From contig DBTM01000063.1 in the NCBI GenBank assembly GCA_002307055.1, positions 1 to 12,650 of the forward strand: a stretch of 12,650 nucleotides of DNA, given 5' to 3'. Positions within the stretch are counted from its first letter, which is position 1; every line of letters begins with the position of its first letter. Of the stretch, positions 5,593 through 12,650 are shown in pieces. Made by a program: the position numbers and the translations under genes. The notes beneath the pieces are model-generated. The model was not told the origin of the DNA. It was given only the letters and a program-made list of their open reading frames with translations, and searched no databases. This DNA comes from Clostridiales bacterium UBA1316. GTDB lineage: Bacteria; Bacillota; Clostridia; Oscillospirales; Oscillospiraceae.

Positions 5593-7173
5593 ATGAGCAA
5601 AGGAACATTTTACATCACGACGCCCATCTATTATCCCTCCGACAAGCTTCATATCGGACACACGTACTGCACGGTGGCGACTGACGCGATGGCGAGGTAT
5701 AAGCGAATGCAGGGCTTTGATGTCATGTTCCTCACAGGGACAGACGAACATGGCCAGAAAATTGAAGAGAAAGCGGCTGCCAAGGGTGTCACACCGAAAC
5801 AGTTTGTGGATGACATCATCGAAGGCAAGGGCGGAATCCTCGACCTGTGGAAGCTCATGAACATCAGCAACGATCGTTTTATCCGAACGACAGACGCATA
5901 TCACGAGTTGTCTGTCCAGCGTATATTCAAAAAGCTATATGAGCAGGACGATATCTATAAGGGCTCCTATAAGGGCTTGTACTGCACCCCCTGCGAGTCG
6001 TTCTGGACAGAAAGCCAGCTCAAGGACGGAAAATGCCCCGACTGCGGGCGTGAGGTTAAGTACGCCGAGGAAGAGGCCTATTTCTTCCGTTTATCGAAAT
6101 ATACGCAGAAAATTCTCGACCTGTACGAAAAGCAGCCGGATTTCCTCGAGCCGGTTTCACGCGTGAACGAGATGGTCAACAACTTTTTAAAACCGGGGCT
6201 GGATGATCTGTGCGTCTCACGGACGACGTTTACCTGGGGTGTTCCTGTCGATTTTGACCCCGGCCACGTTGTCTATGTGTGGATTGACGCGCTCTCGAAC
6301 TATCTGACAGCACTGGGCTATCTCAACGAGGAATATCACGACGTTGAAAAATACTGGCCGGCGGATGTGCACTTTGTGGGTAAGGAGATTGTGCGGTTCC
6401 ATGCCATCATATGGCCCGCGCTGCTCATGGCGCTCGGTATGCCGCTGCCCAAAAAGGTGTACGGCCACGGGTGGCTCCTGCTGGACGGCGGAAAAATGAG
6501 CAAATCGGTCGGCAATGTCGTCGATCCCGTCATTCTCGCGGGCCGCTACGGCGTGGACGCGCTGCGGTATTTCCTGCTGCGGGAGTTCCCGTTCGGTTCA
6601 GACGGCAATTTCTCAAACGAGCTCCTCATCACACGCATCAACACGGACTTGGCCAACGACCTCGGCAACCTCGTTTCGAGAACAGTGGCCATGGCTCTTA
6701 AATATTTCGGCGGCACGCTGCCGACAGATCAGATAGGTGACAGCGGGGACGACGAGCTCAGCACCATGGCAAACAACCTGCGGAGCCAGTACGCGGCACA
6801 GATGGAAAAATACGCGTTTCAGAATGCTCTGACGGAAATTTTCCGCGTCACCTCGCGGGCAAACAAGTATATAGACGAGATGGCGCCCTGGGTGCTCGCC
6901 AAGGATGACAGCCAGATGCCGCGCCTTGCCTGCGTTATGTACAATCTCCTGGAGACGATACGGATATGCGCGGTGCTATTAAAGCCGTTCATGCCGGAAA
7001 CGAGCGAAAAGATTTTCTCGCAGATAGGCGCGGGCGGCGAAACGACGACATGGGAGTCGGCGGCTGCGTTCGGCGCGCTGCCGAAGGATGTGACCGTCAA
7101 AAAAGGAGACGTTATTTTCCCGAGAATTGATATGGCAAAAGAACTGGAGATACTGGCAGAGCAAATGAAGTGA
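5593..7173 (+). CDS. metG: Methionine-tRNA ligase
   Basis: MetRS charges initiator and elongator tRNA-Met with methionine in the cytoplasm. The 526-residue protein shows the class I signatures HIGH (20-23) and KMSKS (301-305), TGTDEHGQKI (48-57), and a single zinc knuckle with Cys 131, 134, 148 and 151 (CTPC...CPDC). YVWIDALSNYLTA (228-240) and FVGKEIVRFHAIIWPA (261-276) line the methionine pocket, and the helical anticodon-binding domain follows (about 340-480). AAAGGA about nine bases upstream supports the ATG at 5593. The protein ends soon after IFPRID, so it lacks the C-terminal EMAPII/Trbp111-like tRNA-binding domain that many Firmicute enzymes of about 650 residues carry. No frameshift is apparent: the stop is followed directly by a terminator. 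This looks like a naturally short form. Confidence 0.97.
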   Translation: MSKGTFYITTPIYYPSDKLHIGHTYCTVATDAMARYKRMQGFDVMFLTGTDEHGQKIEEKAAAKGVTPKQFVDDIIEGKGGILDLWKLMNISNDRFIRTTDAYHELSVQRIFKKLYEQDDIYKGSYKGLYCTPCESFWTESQLKDGKCPDCGREVKYAEEEAYFFRLSKYTQKILDLYEKQPDFLEPVSRVNEMVNNFLKPGLDDLCVSRTTFTWGVPVDFDPGHVVYVWIDALSNYLTALGYLNEEYHDVEKYWPADVHFVGKEIVRFHAIIWPALLMALGMPLPKKVYGHGWLLLDGGKMSKSVGNVVDPVILAGRYGVDALRYFLLREFPFGSDGNFSNELLITRINTDLANDLGNLVSRTVAMALKYFGGTLPTDQIGDSGDDELSTMANNLRSQYAAQMEKYAFQNALTEIFRVTSRANKYIDEMAPWVLAKDDSQMPRLACVMYNLLETIRICAVLLKPFMPETSEKIFSQIGAGGETTTWESAAAFGALPKDVTVKKGDVIFPRIDMAKELEILAEQMK

Positions 7174-7193
7174 CGATAAGTTTAGAAGAATGG

Positions 7194-7231
7194 AATGGGC
7201 CGCTTCACGGATGTGAAGCAGCCCATTTTTT
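7194..7231 (+). terminator. Rho-independent terminator of metG
   Basis: AATGGGC (7194-7200) and GCTTCAC (7202-7208) pair with GTGAAGC (7213-7219) and GCCCATT (7221-7227) around a GGAT loop with one C-A mismatch. A T-run continues to 7231. It starts 20 bases past the metG stop. The minus-strand gene ending at 7237 converges on it and may share it, although its minus-strand U-tract is weak. Confidence 0.9.
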
Positions 7232-7236
7232 CAGTT

Positions 7237-8022
7237 TTATTGATCGTCGTCCGCTTCATCGTTATCCTTCAGGTTCAGCACGCGGGCTCTTAATTTTTTG
7301 AGCGCGTCGTCATAATTGAAGGACCGAAGCTTTGGGAAGGCCCGGATGATGCGTCTGTTTTGAATCCTGTCGAGGTTAAAAAGTGTCTTGATGCGCTCGG
7401 AATAAAACTCGCTTTCCTCGAAGCTCACTAAAATCGCATTTCTGAATTCACCGGCACGTTTATAATACTTGCCGAAAAAACAATTCAAAGCTGTTTGTAT
7501 CTCGCTCAGCCGTCCGTTTAGAAGCAGGATATGACGGACGGTAATTGTAAAATCGATAAAAAAATAAATAACGAAGAAACTGAGAAAGGTCAGCTTGGAA
7601 TGGAGCGATATTTTGTCTGTCAGGTCTTGAACGAACGGTTGGACGATTTTTACGCCTACGACCGACAAAACGCCGAAAACAGCTGATGAGATTGGGCTGA
7701 CCCTGCCCTTGAAGTTCATGGGGAACATGGAGTAGTCCCACCATTTGGCGTGAAAGACATGCTCGAGAATAACAGCTGTTATATATTCAAGCGTTGTTGT
7801 TAACGCGACGGCGGCAAAGAAGAGAATGACGAGGCTGTCGGTTCTGTTTTCAAGAATAAAGAAAATCAGCAGCGCGCCGAAACCGTAAACCGGACAGAGC
7901 GGCCCGTTGAGAAAACCGCGGTTGACGAATTTTTTTTCATAAATCGTAAATTGAAGAGACTCGAATGCCCAGCCGACGATACTGTATAGGATAAACCAGA
8001 GAAGCCAATCATAGACATACAT
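7237..8022 (-). CDS. PF06541-type integral membrane protein (putative ABC-transporter type IV / CmpB family)
   Basis: This encodes a membrane protein of 261 residues with about five predicted transmembrane segments in its first two-thirds and a charged cytoplasmic-looking tail ending KDNDEADDDQ. Family hallmarks are seen in order: YSIVGWAFES (13-22), FVNRGFLNGPLCPVYGFGA (32-50), LEYITAVILEHVF (88-100) and WWDYS with a following NFKGRVSP (94-110). The family is common in Clostridia and annotated as putative ABC-transporter type IV, but no function is proven and there is no ATPase gene nearby. I choose the ATG at 8022 because GGAG lies eight bases upstream and family members start within a few residues of YDWLLWF. 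An in-frame GTG at 8094 would add 24 residues that do not look like the family. The gene converges with metG. Confidence 0.87.
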   Translation of the reverse strand: MYVYDWLLWFILYSIVGWAFESLQFTIYEKKFVNRGFLNGPLCPVYGFGALLIFFILENRTDSLVILFFAAVALTTTLEYITAVILEHVFHAKWWDYSMFPMNFKGRVSPISSAVFGVLSVVGVKIVQPFVQDLTDKISLHSKLTFLSFFVIYFFIDFTITVRHILLLNGRLSEIQTALNCFFGKYYKRAGEFRNAILVSFEESEFYSERIKTLFNLDRIQNRRIIRAFPKLRSFNYDDALKKLRARVLNLKDNDEADDDQ

Positions 8023-8122
8023 AAAGTTTGCTCCAATATCGGATATTTGAGCTGCTTGAGAATTTTGAGTATAAAATAACCGGGGATCTGCCACGAGGAT
8101 ATCTCCGGTGCGCTGTTATATA

Positions 8123-8151
8123 TTTATATTTGAAATGTGTTTAATAGGCAA
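8123..8151 (-). promoter_or_regulatory. Possible promoter for the PF06541 gene
   Basis: On the minus strand TTGCCT (8146-8151, inside the 3' end of the HD gene), a 17-base spacer and TATAAA (8123-8128) predict a start near 8116 and a leader of about 95 bases. No terminator separates the HD gene from this one, so read-through from upstream is also possible. Confidence 0.4.
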
Positions 8152-8647
8152 GGTCGTGAATTTCCCGCATGACTTTGCTGCCGGAGCTTTTAAAGGCTTC
8201 ACTGACACAGTAGAATTTATCGACAACGATAACGACGAAGGACTCGGGATATTTCGGCAGCAGAATCGTCAGCGGCCACATGTGCTTTTTTATAACATCT
8301 TGTTCCCTTTTATTCAGGTTAAAAATTTTGCCGGCATTGATGGCGGCAATTTTCGGATGACTGAAAGCGTGCAACCCGCCGTACGGGTTTCCTTTATGCC
8401 AGTCATAAAGGAAAAAATCGTGCAGGAGACCACCCCGTGCCGCAGACCGATAATCAAAGCCAAGCCTTCTGCATATGAGGTAACTTCTGATGGATACATT
8501 TAAGCAGTGCTCGTAACAGTCGACGCCGCGGTGCTGATTGTATTGCTTCATCGATCTGACAGCTTCATTTTCTATGATGTCTGAGACACAATCAAGATAT
8601 TCGCCGCATAATGCCGGGTGGTTCATCCCGGCTTTTTTTTCAGACAT
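8141..8647 (-). CDS. HD-domain metal-dependent phosphohydrolase
   Basis: This is a 168-residue cytoplasmic protein of the HD superfamily, metal-dependent phosphohydrolases acting on nucleotides and other phosphate esters. The expected metal ligands are visible: His47 (DCYEHCLNVS), His76-Asp77 (GGLLHDFFLYDWH) and Asp143 (VVIVVDKF). Extra histidines at 84, 93, 97 and 122 suggest a second metal site. The substrate is not identifiable, and no synthetase or CheY domain is attached. The ATG at 8647 is chosen because GGAGG lies five bases upstream. Upstream in-frame ATGs at 8674 and 8710 have no ribosome site, and the one at 8710 falls in the -35 box. The gene follows the lipoprotein gene but is separated from it by a terminator hairpin and its own promoter. 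Confidence 0.85.
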   Translation of the reverse strand: MSEKKAGMNHPALCGEYLDCVSDIIENEAVRSMKQYNQHRGVDCYEHCLNVSIRSYLICRRLGFDYRSAARGGLLHDFFLYDWHKGNPYGGLHAFSHPKIAAINAGKIFNLNKREQDVIKKHMWPLTILLPKYPESFVVIVVDKFYCVSEAFKSSGSKVMREIHDLAY

Positions 8648-8682
8648 GAGTTCCTCCAGGACGAGTACATTCATACGACTTA

Positions 8683-8710
8683 ATATTACATATTTTTTAC
8701 CCCATGTCAA
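8683..8710 (-). promoter_or_regulatory. Promoter of the HD-domain gene
   Basis: On the minus strand a perfect TTGACA (8705-8710), a 16-base spacer and TAATAT (8683-8688) predict a start near 8676. This rules out translation starts upstream of that point and leaves the ATG at 8647 with a leader of about 30 bases. Confidence 0.65.
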
Positions 8711-8715
8711 GCGAA

Positions 8716-8752
8716 CATAAACGGCAATCTCAGCCGAGATTGCCGCTTTATG
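8716..8752 (-). terminator. Terminator hairpin after the lipoprotein gene
   Basis: CGGCAATCTC (8722-8731) pairs perfectly with GAGATTGCCG (8736-8745) around an AGCC loop, and CATAAA/TTTATG extend the stem with a one-base bulge. It starts 12 bases past the lipoprotein stop. On the minus strand it is followed by TTTATGTTCGCTT, a modest U-tract. Confidence 0.7.
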
Positions 8753-8763
8753 CTCTTTAATTC

Positions 8764-9381
8764 TTAAAACGCGTGGAGGGGGTTGGTGTTCATGATATCT
8801 TCGACCTCTTCAAAGCCTGTCAGGAAGGCGAAGTTATATCGGGCTGGGAGCGCAAAGACGAATTTTGAATTGCGCCCGAGCTCACTCGGGCCAATTGGGG
8901 CGGCTGAAACCGCAAATTCTTCGCGCTGCAGAGAATCCCACTGCTCAAGGGTGAAAACCATAATGGGGATATCCTGCATGGGGCTCGCGGCTGTCCACTT
9001 CGGGTTCCTGATGAGCAGCTTGGGCCCGGTGGCGACTATTTTTCCGTCACCTGTAAGGGAAGTTCCTTCCCATTTTTGAGGGACAACAGTGTAGCCGTCC
9101 CAGTCCTTGGGCAGATTAAAATCAAAGCCGTAATCCGCGTTATGGTAGACGATAGCGGCGGCTGTTGGTGAAACGGCGGGCGGGATCGAAGCGGACGCAG
9201 AGGCCGGGGTGGCTTCAGCCGAAGGGGTGACCGCAGGCGAGGCTGTGCTCGTCTGAGCAGGGGAAGCGCTGCTTGTTGCTGTACTGCTCGGGGTTGAACC
9301 GCCGGAAGAACAGGCACTCAGGAAAGCTGCCGCCAGGCAGATGTACAGGATCAAAAGTATAATTCTTGATTTTGTTTTCAT
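8764..9381 (-). CDS. Lipoprotein with Ser/Thr/Ala/Pro-rich linker, unknown function
   Basis: This encodes a 205-residue secreted lipoprotein. Residues 1-23 form a lipoprotein signal peptide (basic MKTKSR, hydrophobic core, lipobox LSAC with the lipidated Cys at 24). Residues 25-75 are a low-complexity Ser/Thr/Ala/Pro spacer typical of Gram-positive surface lipoproteins. From about residue 78 a folded domain begins (YHNADYGFDFNLPKDW), with further blocks IRNPKW, QDIPIMVFTLEQWD and APIGPSELGRNSKFVFALPARYNFAF. Its wording suggests a conserved uncharacterised clostridial domain, but I cannot assign a function or ligand. GAGGAG upstream of the ATG at 9381 supports the start. It appears monocistronic, with a TTGACA box upstream and a hairpin downstream. 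Confidence 0.85.
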   Translation of the reverse strand: MKTKSRIILLILYICLAAAFLSACSSGGSTPSSTATSSASPAQTSTASPAVTPSAEATPASASASIPPAVSPTAAAIVYHNADYGFDFNLPKDWDGYTVVPQKWEGTSLTGDGKIVATGPKLLIRNPKWTAASPMQDIPIMVFTLEQWDSLQREEFAVSAAPIGPSELGRNSKFVFALPARYNFAFLTGFEEVEDIMNTNPLHAF

Positions 9382-9428
9382 TATGATATCTCCTCGTGCT
9401 TGTGATCAATGTCACCAGCTACTTCTAG

Positions 9429-9455
9429 ATTGTGCCGTATCTCGCCGTTTGTCAA
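9429..9455 (-). promoter_or_regulatory. Tentative promoter of the lipoprotein gene
   Basis: On the minus strand a perfect TTGACA (9450-9455) lies about 70 bases before the start codon. The best -10 nearby is CACAAT (9429-9434) with a short 15-base spacer, so the pair is imperfect and the promoter may be weak or activated. Confidence 0.35.
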
Positions 9456-9466
9456 GAAGCCGGTCC

Positions 9467-9506
9467 AAAAAGGGGGTGTGTTCAGGTAATCATTACCGAC
9501 ACACCC
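9467..9506 (-). terminator. Rho-independent terminator of the TIM-barrel/acyl-CoA synthetase gene
   Basis: GGGTGTGT (9474-9481) pairs with ACACACCC (9499-9506), and an inner stem GGTAA/TTACC (9485-9497) closes a three-base loop. On the minus strand the structure runs into CCTTTTT (complement of 9467-9473). It lies about 33 bases past the stop at 9539. Confidence 0.82.
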
Positions 9507-9538
9507 ACCTATAGTTTAATCCGAAAGCTTGTAATTTA

Positions 9539-12049
9539 TTACGCTGTTTCGACGGCGGCGGCTTTTTGGAGGCCGAGTTTTTGGACGGCGTCCTCGCGCA
9601 TTTTGAATTTCAGGATTTTGCCGGCGGCGTTCATCGGGAAGTCATCGACGAAATCGACGTAGCTGGGGACCTTGTGCTTGGCCATGCTGGCGTGGACAAA
9701 ATCCTTGACGTCCTGCTCGGTCATGATTTCACCGGCTTTTAAGACGACGCAGGCCATAATTTCCTCGCCGTATTGGATGGAGGGGACGCCGATGACCTGA
9801 ACATCCTTGATTTTGGGATGCGTATACAAAAATTCCTCGATCTCTTTGGGGTAGATATTCTCGCCGCCGCGGATGATCATATCCTTGAGGCGGCCTGTGA
9901 TTTTATAGTTGCCCTCCGGCGTCCGGCAGGCGAGATCTCCGGTGTGCAGCCAGCCGTTCTTGTCAATGGCGGCGGCTGTGGCGTTGGGCATTTTGTAATA
10001 GCCCTTCATGAGATTGTAGCCGCGCGCGACGAATTCGCCCGTTACATTATCAGGGAGATCCTCGTAGGTCTCGGGGTCGACGATTTTGCATTCTATTTCG
10101 GGCAGGGGCCTGCCGACGGTGCCGACACGGACCTCCATGGGGTCGTCCGTACTGCTCATCGTGCAGCCGGGCGAGCTCTCGGTCTGACCGAAGACGATGG
10201 TGATTTCCGACATGTTCATTTTGGTGAGGACATCCTTCATTATCGAAACCGGGCAGGGAGAACCGGCCATGATGCCTGTTCGCATATACGAAAAATCGAC
10301 GGGGTTAAAATCCTTGTGCTCCAGCATGGCGATAAACATGGTCGGAACGCCGTTGACCGCGGTGATGTGCTCCTGCTTGATGCAGGCAAGCGCGGACTTC
10401 GGCGAGAAGTAGGGCAGCGGCGACATCGTCGCGCTGTGCGTCATGGACGCCGTCATGGAGAGCACCATGCCAAAGCAGTGGAACATTGGCACATGGATGA
10501 GAAAACGGTCCGCCGTCGAGAGGTCCATCCGGTCCCCGATGCATTTGCCGTTGTTGACAATGTTATAATGCGTGAGCATAACGCCCTTTGGGAAGCCTGT
10601 TGTGCCGGAAGTATACTGCATATTGCAGACGTCATCATAATGGACAAGCGCCGCGCGGCGGTAAACCTCTTCAATCGGAACACGGTCGGATAAAGCGAGG
10701 GTGTCTTCCCATGTCAGACAACCCTTCTGCCTGGAGCCTACGGTAATGACATGCCGGAGGAAGGGCAGACGCTTGCAGTGGAGCGGCTTCTCCGCCGGTG
10801 TATAGGCGAGCTCGGGGCAGAGCTCCTTGATGATGCTGACATAGTCGGAGTCCTTGTACCCGTCAATCATGACAAGGGTGTGGACATCGGCTTGGCGTAA
10901 AAGGTACTCGGCTTCACGGATTTTATAAGCGGTGTTCACCGTCACGAGTACAGCGCCGATTTTAACGGCAGCCCAGAATGTGATGAACCAGGACGGGACA
11001 TTAGTCGCCCAGCTGGCGACCTTGTCACCGGGTTTGACTCCAAGCGCAATCAGCGCTCGGGCAAACGTATCGACATCCTCGCGGAATTCCGCATATGTCC
11101 GGGTATAATCGAGTGTCGTATAACGAAAAGCGTATTGATCGGGGAATTCGTCGGTCACGCGGTCAAGCACCTGAGAAAAGGTCAGCTCAAGGAGCTCGTC
11201 TTTCGGCCAGATGAACTTGCCCGTTTTTCTTTTATTTTCATAGTATTTGTCGCCGTAATCGCGGACTTTGATATACCGGCTCATGACGTTGACATAATGC
11301 GGCAAGACAATGTCGGGGTCGTTGAGCATGGCATCCTCGGAGATCAATTCAAGTGACAGCATACCGCTGTAATCGATTGAACGCAGGGCGGCAGCCATCT
11401 CAGCCATCGGGACGATGCCATCGCCGATCAGGCAGGGCCGCAAACCGCCGCAGACCTGTTCGGAATCGCTGACATGGACGTGCTTGACATAGGCGCCGAG
11501 GTTTTTAATCGTCGTGTCCGCGGATTCGCTGTTATACGCATACGGGTTCTGCAGGTTCCATAAAGCCGCCAGATTATCGCAGGCGAAACGGTCCAGCAGT
11601 GAACAGAGCTTCGACGTGTCCGCGTAGAGGCCCTTTGTCTCTATGAGAAGGATAATGCCTTCAGATTCAGCCATCGGTATGAGCTCGCCGATCATAGCGA
11701 TGCTCTGCTCTTCGCTGCCCTCGTTCACCGACGCCAAACCCAGGCAGACATACGGCGCGTGTAAAGCCGAAGCGAAGAGGATACAATCGGCGGCATTCTT
11801 CAGCGCGGCGTTCCTGCCGGAAGCCTCTGTGCTGATGCTGACGGTGATACAGGGGATACTCAGTTTGTTGTCACCGAGGCGGCAGTAAAACTGCTGGCGC
11901 TCAGAGCCTCTGGAATTGTCAAGAAACTTCTGGGTGTCAGCGGCGGAATAGAATAGTTCAAGGCCGTGAAGGCCCATGTTTTCGGCCAGATCACACTGCT
12001 CATTCCAGGACAGGTCCGGCCAGTTGCCCGCAAAATATGATAATTTCAT
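9539..12049 (-). CDS. Fusion protein: sugar-phosphate-isomerase-like TIM barrel joined to acyl-CoA synthetase
   Basis: This is one continuous 836-residue reading frame with two domains. Residues 1-260 resemble the xylose-isomerase-like TIM barrels (sugar phosphate isomerase/epimerase), ending in LPHYVNVMSRYI. After a short charged linker, residues 285-825 form a complete adenylate-forming acyl-CoA synthetase: the P-loop YTSGTTGFPKG (479-489), MLTHYNIVNN, FGQTESSPG (620-628), TGD (703-705), GRLKDMIIRGGENIYPKEIE (719-738) and the C-terminal catalytic Lys811 in NAAGKILKFK. By eye the ligase is closest to medium-chain, ACSF2/FadD-like enzymes that make acyl-CoA through an acyl-adenylate. In the barrel, Glu137 (LLIETKG), His192 (VKHVHVSDS) and Glu234 (LSLELIS) look conserved, but the usual Asp-His strand reads ALWNLQNPY (Asn165), so the metal site seems incomplete. 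Its ATG overlaps the stop of the upstream leuA-type gene by four bases (ATGA), with AGGAAAAGAG as ribosome site. The acyl substrate is unknown. Confidence 0.92.
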   Translation of the reverse strand: MKLSYFAGNWPDLSWNEQCDLAENMGLHGLELFYSAADTQKFLDNSRGSERQQFYCRLGDNKLSIPCITVSISTEASGRNAALKNAADCILFASALHAPYVCLGLASVNEGSEEQSIAMIGELIPMAESEGIILLIETKGLYADTSKLCSLLDRFACDNLAALWNLQNPYAYNSESADTTIKNLGAYVKHVHVSDSEQVCGGLRPCLIGDGIVPMAEMAAALRSIDYSGMLSLELISEDAMLNDPDIVLPHYVNVMSRYIKVRDYGDKYYENKRKTGKFIWPKDELLELTFSQVLDRVTDEFPDQYAFRYTTLDYTRTYAEFREDVDTFARALIALGVKPGDKVASWATNVPSWFITFWAAVKIGAVLVTVNTAYKIREAEYLLRQADVHTLVMIDGYKDSDYVSIIKELCPELAYTPAEKPLHCKRLPFLRHVITVGSRQKGCLTWEDTLALSDRVPIEEVYRRAALVHYDDVCNMQYTSGTTGFPKGVMLTHYNIVNNGKCIGDRMDLSTADRFLIHVPMFHCFGMVLSMTASMTHSATMSPLPYFSPKSALACIKQEHITAVNGVPTMFIAMLEHKDFNPVDFSYMRTGIMAGSPCPVSIMKDVLTKMNMSEITIVFGQTESSPGCTMSSTDDPMEVRVGTVGRPLPEIECKIVDPETYEDLPDNVTGEFVARGYNLMKGYYKMPNATAAAIDKNGWLHTGDLACRTPEGNYKITGRLKDMIIRGGENIYPKEIEEFLYTHPKIKDVQVIGVPSIQYGEEIMACVVLKAGEIMTEQDVKDFVHASMAKHKVPSYVDFVDDFPMNAAGKILKFKMREDAVQKLGLQKAAAVETA

Positions 12050-12650
12050 AGGCTCTTTTCCTCAAAAACGACCTTGTTGACAGCGCTTAAGTAAGCCCGG
12101 ATACTGGCGCCGACAATGTCTGTCGAGAGGCCGCGCCCGGAATAGAGTTTGCCGTTATAGCGCAGCTTAACCAGAGCGTCGCCCATGGCTTCATGGCCTT
12201 CTGTGACAGCCTGAATCTGGAATTCGTCCAATTCGTAATGACGGCCCAGGATCTGTTCAATTGCCTGGAAAGAAGCGTCAATCGGCCCGTCGCCGATGGA
12301 TATCGCCTGATGCGGGCTGCCGTCTTTCAGAAGGCGGATAAAAGCCGTCGCTGTGATGGCGCTGCCGCTGTTTATGACATAATTGTCCAACTGATATGTT
12401 GGAGCGACCTGGCCGGCTGTCTCCGCGACAAGAGCTTCGAGATCGCGGTTGTCCACAGGCTTGCTGCGTGCGATTTCTCTGAACAGACGAAAAATTTCAT
12501 TGAGGTCGTCGTTGCTCACGTCATACCCAAGAGACACAATACGGCGGCTGACGGCAGCCATATCGGAATCAGCGTTCAGTTTTTCCTGCGGGGAAGCATC
12601 GCCGCTGTCGGATGAACCGGTGAGTGTGAGGCGGTTGAATCGGCTCGAGA
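12046..12650 (-). CDS. 2-isopropylmalate synthase-type protein, C-terminal regulatory part (partial, runs off right edge)
   Basis: The visible 200 residues are the C-terminal end of a LeuA-family acyltransferase. LeuA condenses acetyl-CoA with 2-oxoisovalerate in the first committed step of leucine synthesis; relatives make citramalate or homocitrate. Seen: DNRDLEALV, then the LeuA allosteric/dimer domain with YVINSG, ISIGDGPIDASFQAIEQI, YELDEFQIQAVTEG and GRGLSTDIVGASIRAYLSAVNK. The frame is open to the window edge, so the Met at 12561 is internal rather than the start. The catalytic TIM-barrel domain is outside the window. The linker (LTLTGSSDSGDASPQEKLN) differs from the usual LeuA sequence with HSG, so this may be a paralogue rather than the main leucine enzyme; for that reason I give no symbol. 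The stop overlaps the next gene by four bases. Confidence 0.88.
   Translation of the reverse strand, partial: SSRFNRLTLTGSSDSGDASPQEKLNADSDMAAVSRRIVSLGYDVSNDDLNEIFRLFREIARSKPVDNRDLEALVAETAGQVAPTYQLDNYVINSGSAITATAFIRLLKDGSPHQAISIGDGPIDASFQAIEQILGRHYELDEFQIQAVTEGHEAMGDALVKLRYNGKLYSGRGLSTDIVGASIRAYLSAVNKVVFEEKSL

Noticed and set aside
8023..8094. GTG start at 8094 for the PF06541 gene
   Set aside because: It has a GGAG eight bases upstream too, but the extra 24 residues do not resemble the family N-terminus, and the ATG at 8022 has an equal ribosome site.
9773..10693. Long plus-strand open frame (306 codons) antisense to the acyl-CoA synthetase
   Set aside because: It is a mirror of the GC-rich coding strand beneath it, with His/Arg/Gly-rich low-quality composition, no ribosome site and no known motif. 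The minus-strand ligase motifs are unambiguous.
12644..12650. Shared TCGAGA at both ends of the window, suggesting a circular molecule
   Set aside because: Six bases can match by chance. Joining the ends does not continue gltB sensibly: the joined frame meets a stop within about 25 codons and does not match GltB.

Overview
The window looks like a chromosomal segment of a low-to-mid GC Gram-positive anaerobe, most likely class Clostridia (Oscillospiraceae-like). This rests on the holB-ricT gene pair, a PF06541-type membrane protein, AGGAGG-type ribosome sites, sigma-A promoters of TTGNNN-17-TATNNT form, and a clostridial style of acyl-CoA synthetase. No rRNA, tRNA, CRISPR array, transposase or phage gene is visible.

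Layout, left to right. 1-1184 (minus) is the N-terminal glutaminase part of the glutamate synthase large subunit (gltB), running off the left edge. 1185-1689 is non-coding and holds a gltB promoter, a long nested inverted repeat with a minus-strand U-tract, and a second hairpin; a small RNA or attenuator is possible here. 1690-2244 (minus) is an AT-rich orphan gene of unknown function. 2355-4428 (minus) is a two-gene operon of holB (clamp-loader delta prime) and ricT (PSP1 domain) that overlap by 8 bases; holB carries an in-frame palindromic 24-bp tandem repeat. A 340-base divergent promoter region leads to a plus-strand pair: a stand-alone left-handed beta-helix (GlmU-like) protein and metG, ended by a strong terminator at 7194-7231.

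From 7237 everything is minus strand again: a PF06541 membrane protein, an HD-domain hydrolase, a Ser/Thr/Ala-rich lipoprotein, and then an unusual 836-residue protein. It fuses a sugar-isomerase-like TIM barrel to a complete acyl-CoA synthetase and overlaps the stop of a leuA-type gene (running off the right edge) by four bases (ATGA).

Most of the window is housekeeping: nitrogen assimilation (gltB), replication (holB), RNA maturation or regulation (ricT) and translation (metG). The most unusual parts are the coupled leuA / TIM-barrel-acyl-CoA-synthetase operon, whose TIM barrel seems to have lost metal ligands; the palindromic repeat inside holB; the structured RNA-like element upstream of gltB; and a GlmU-like helix protein without the expected catalytic histidine. 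All functional calls come from reading motifs by eye. No database search was run.
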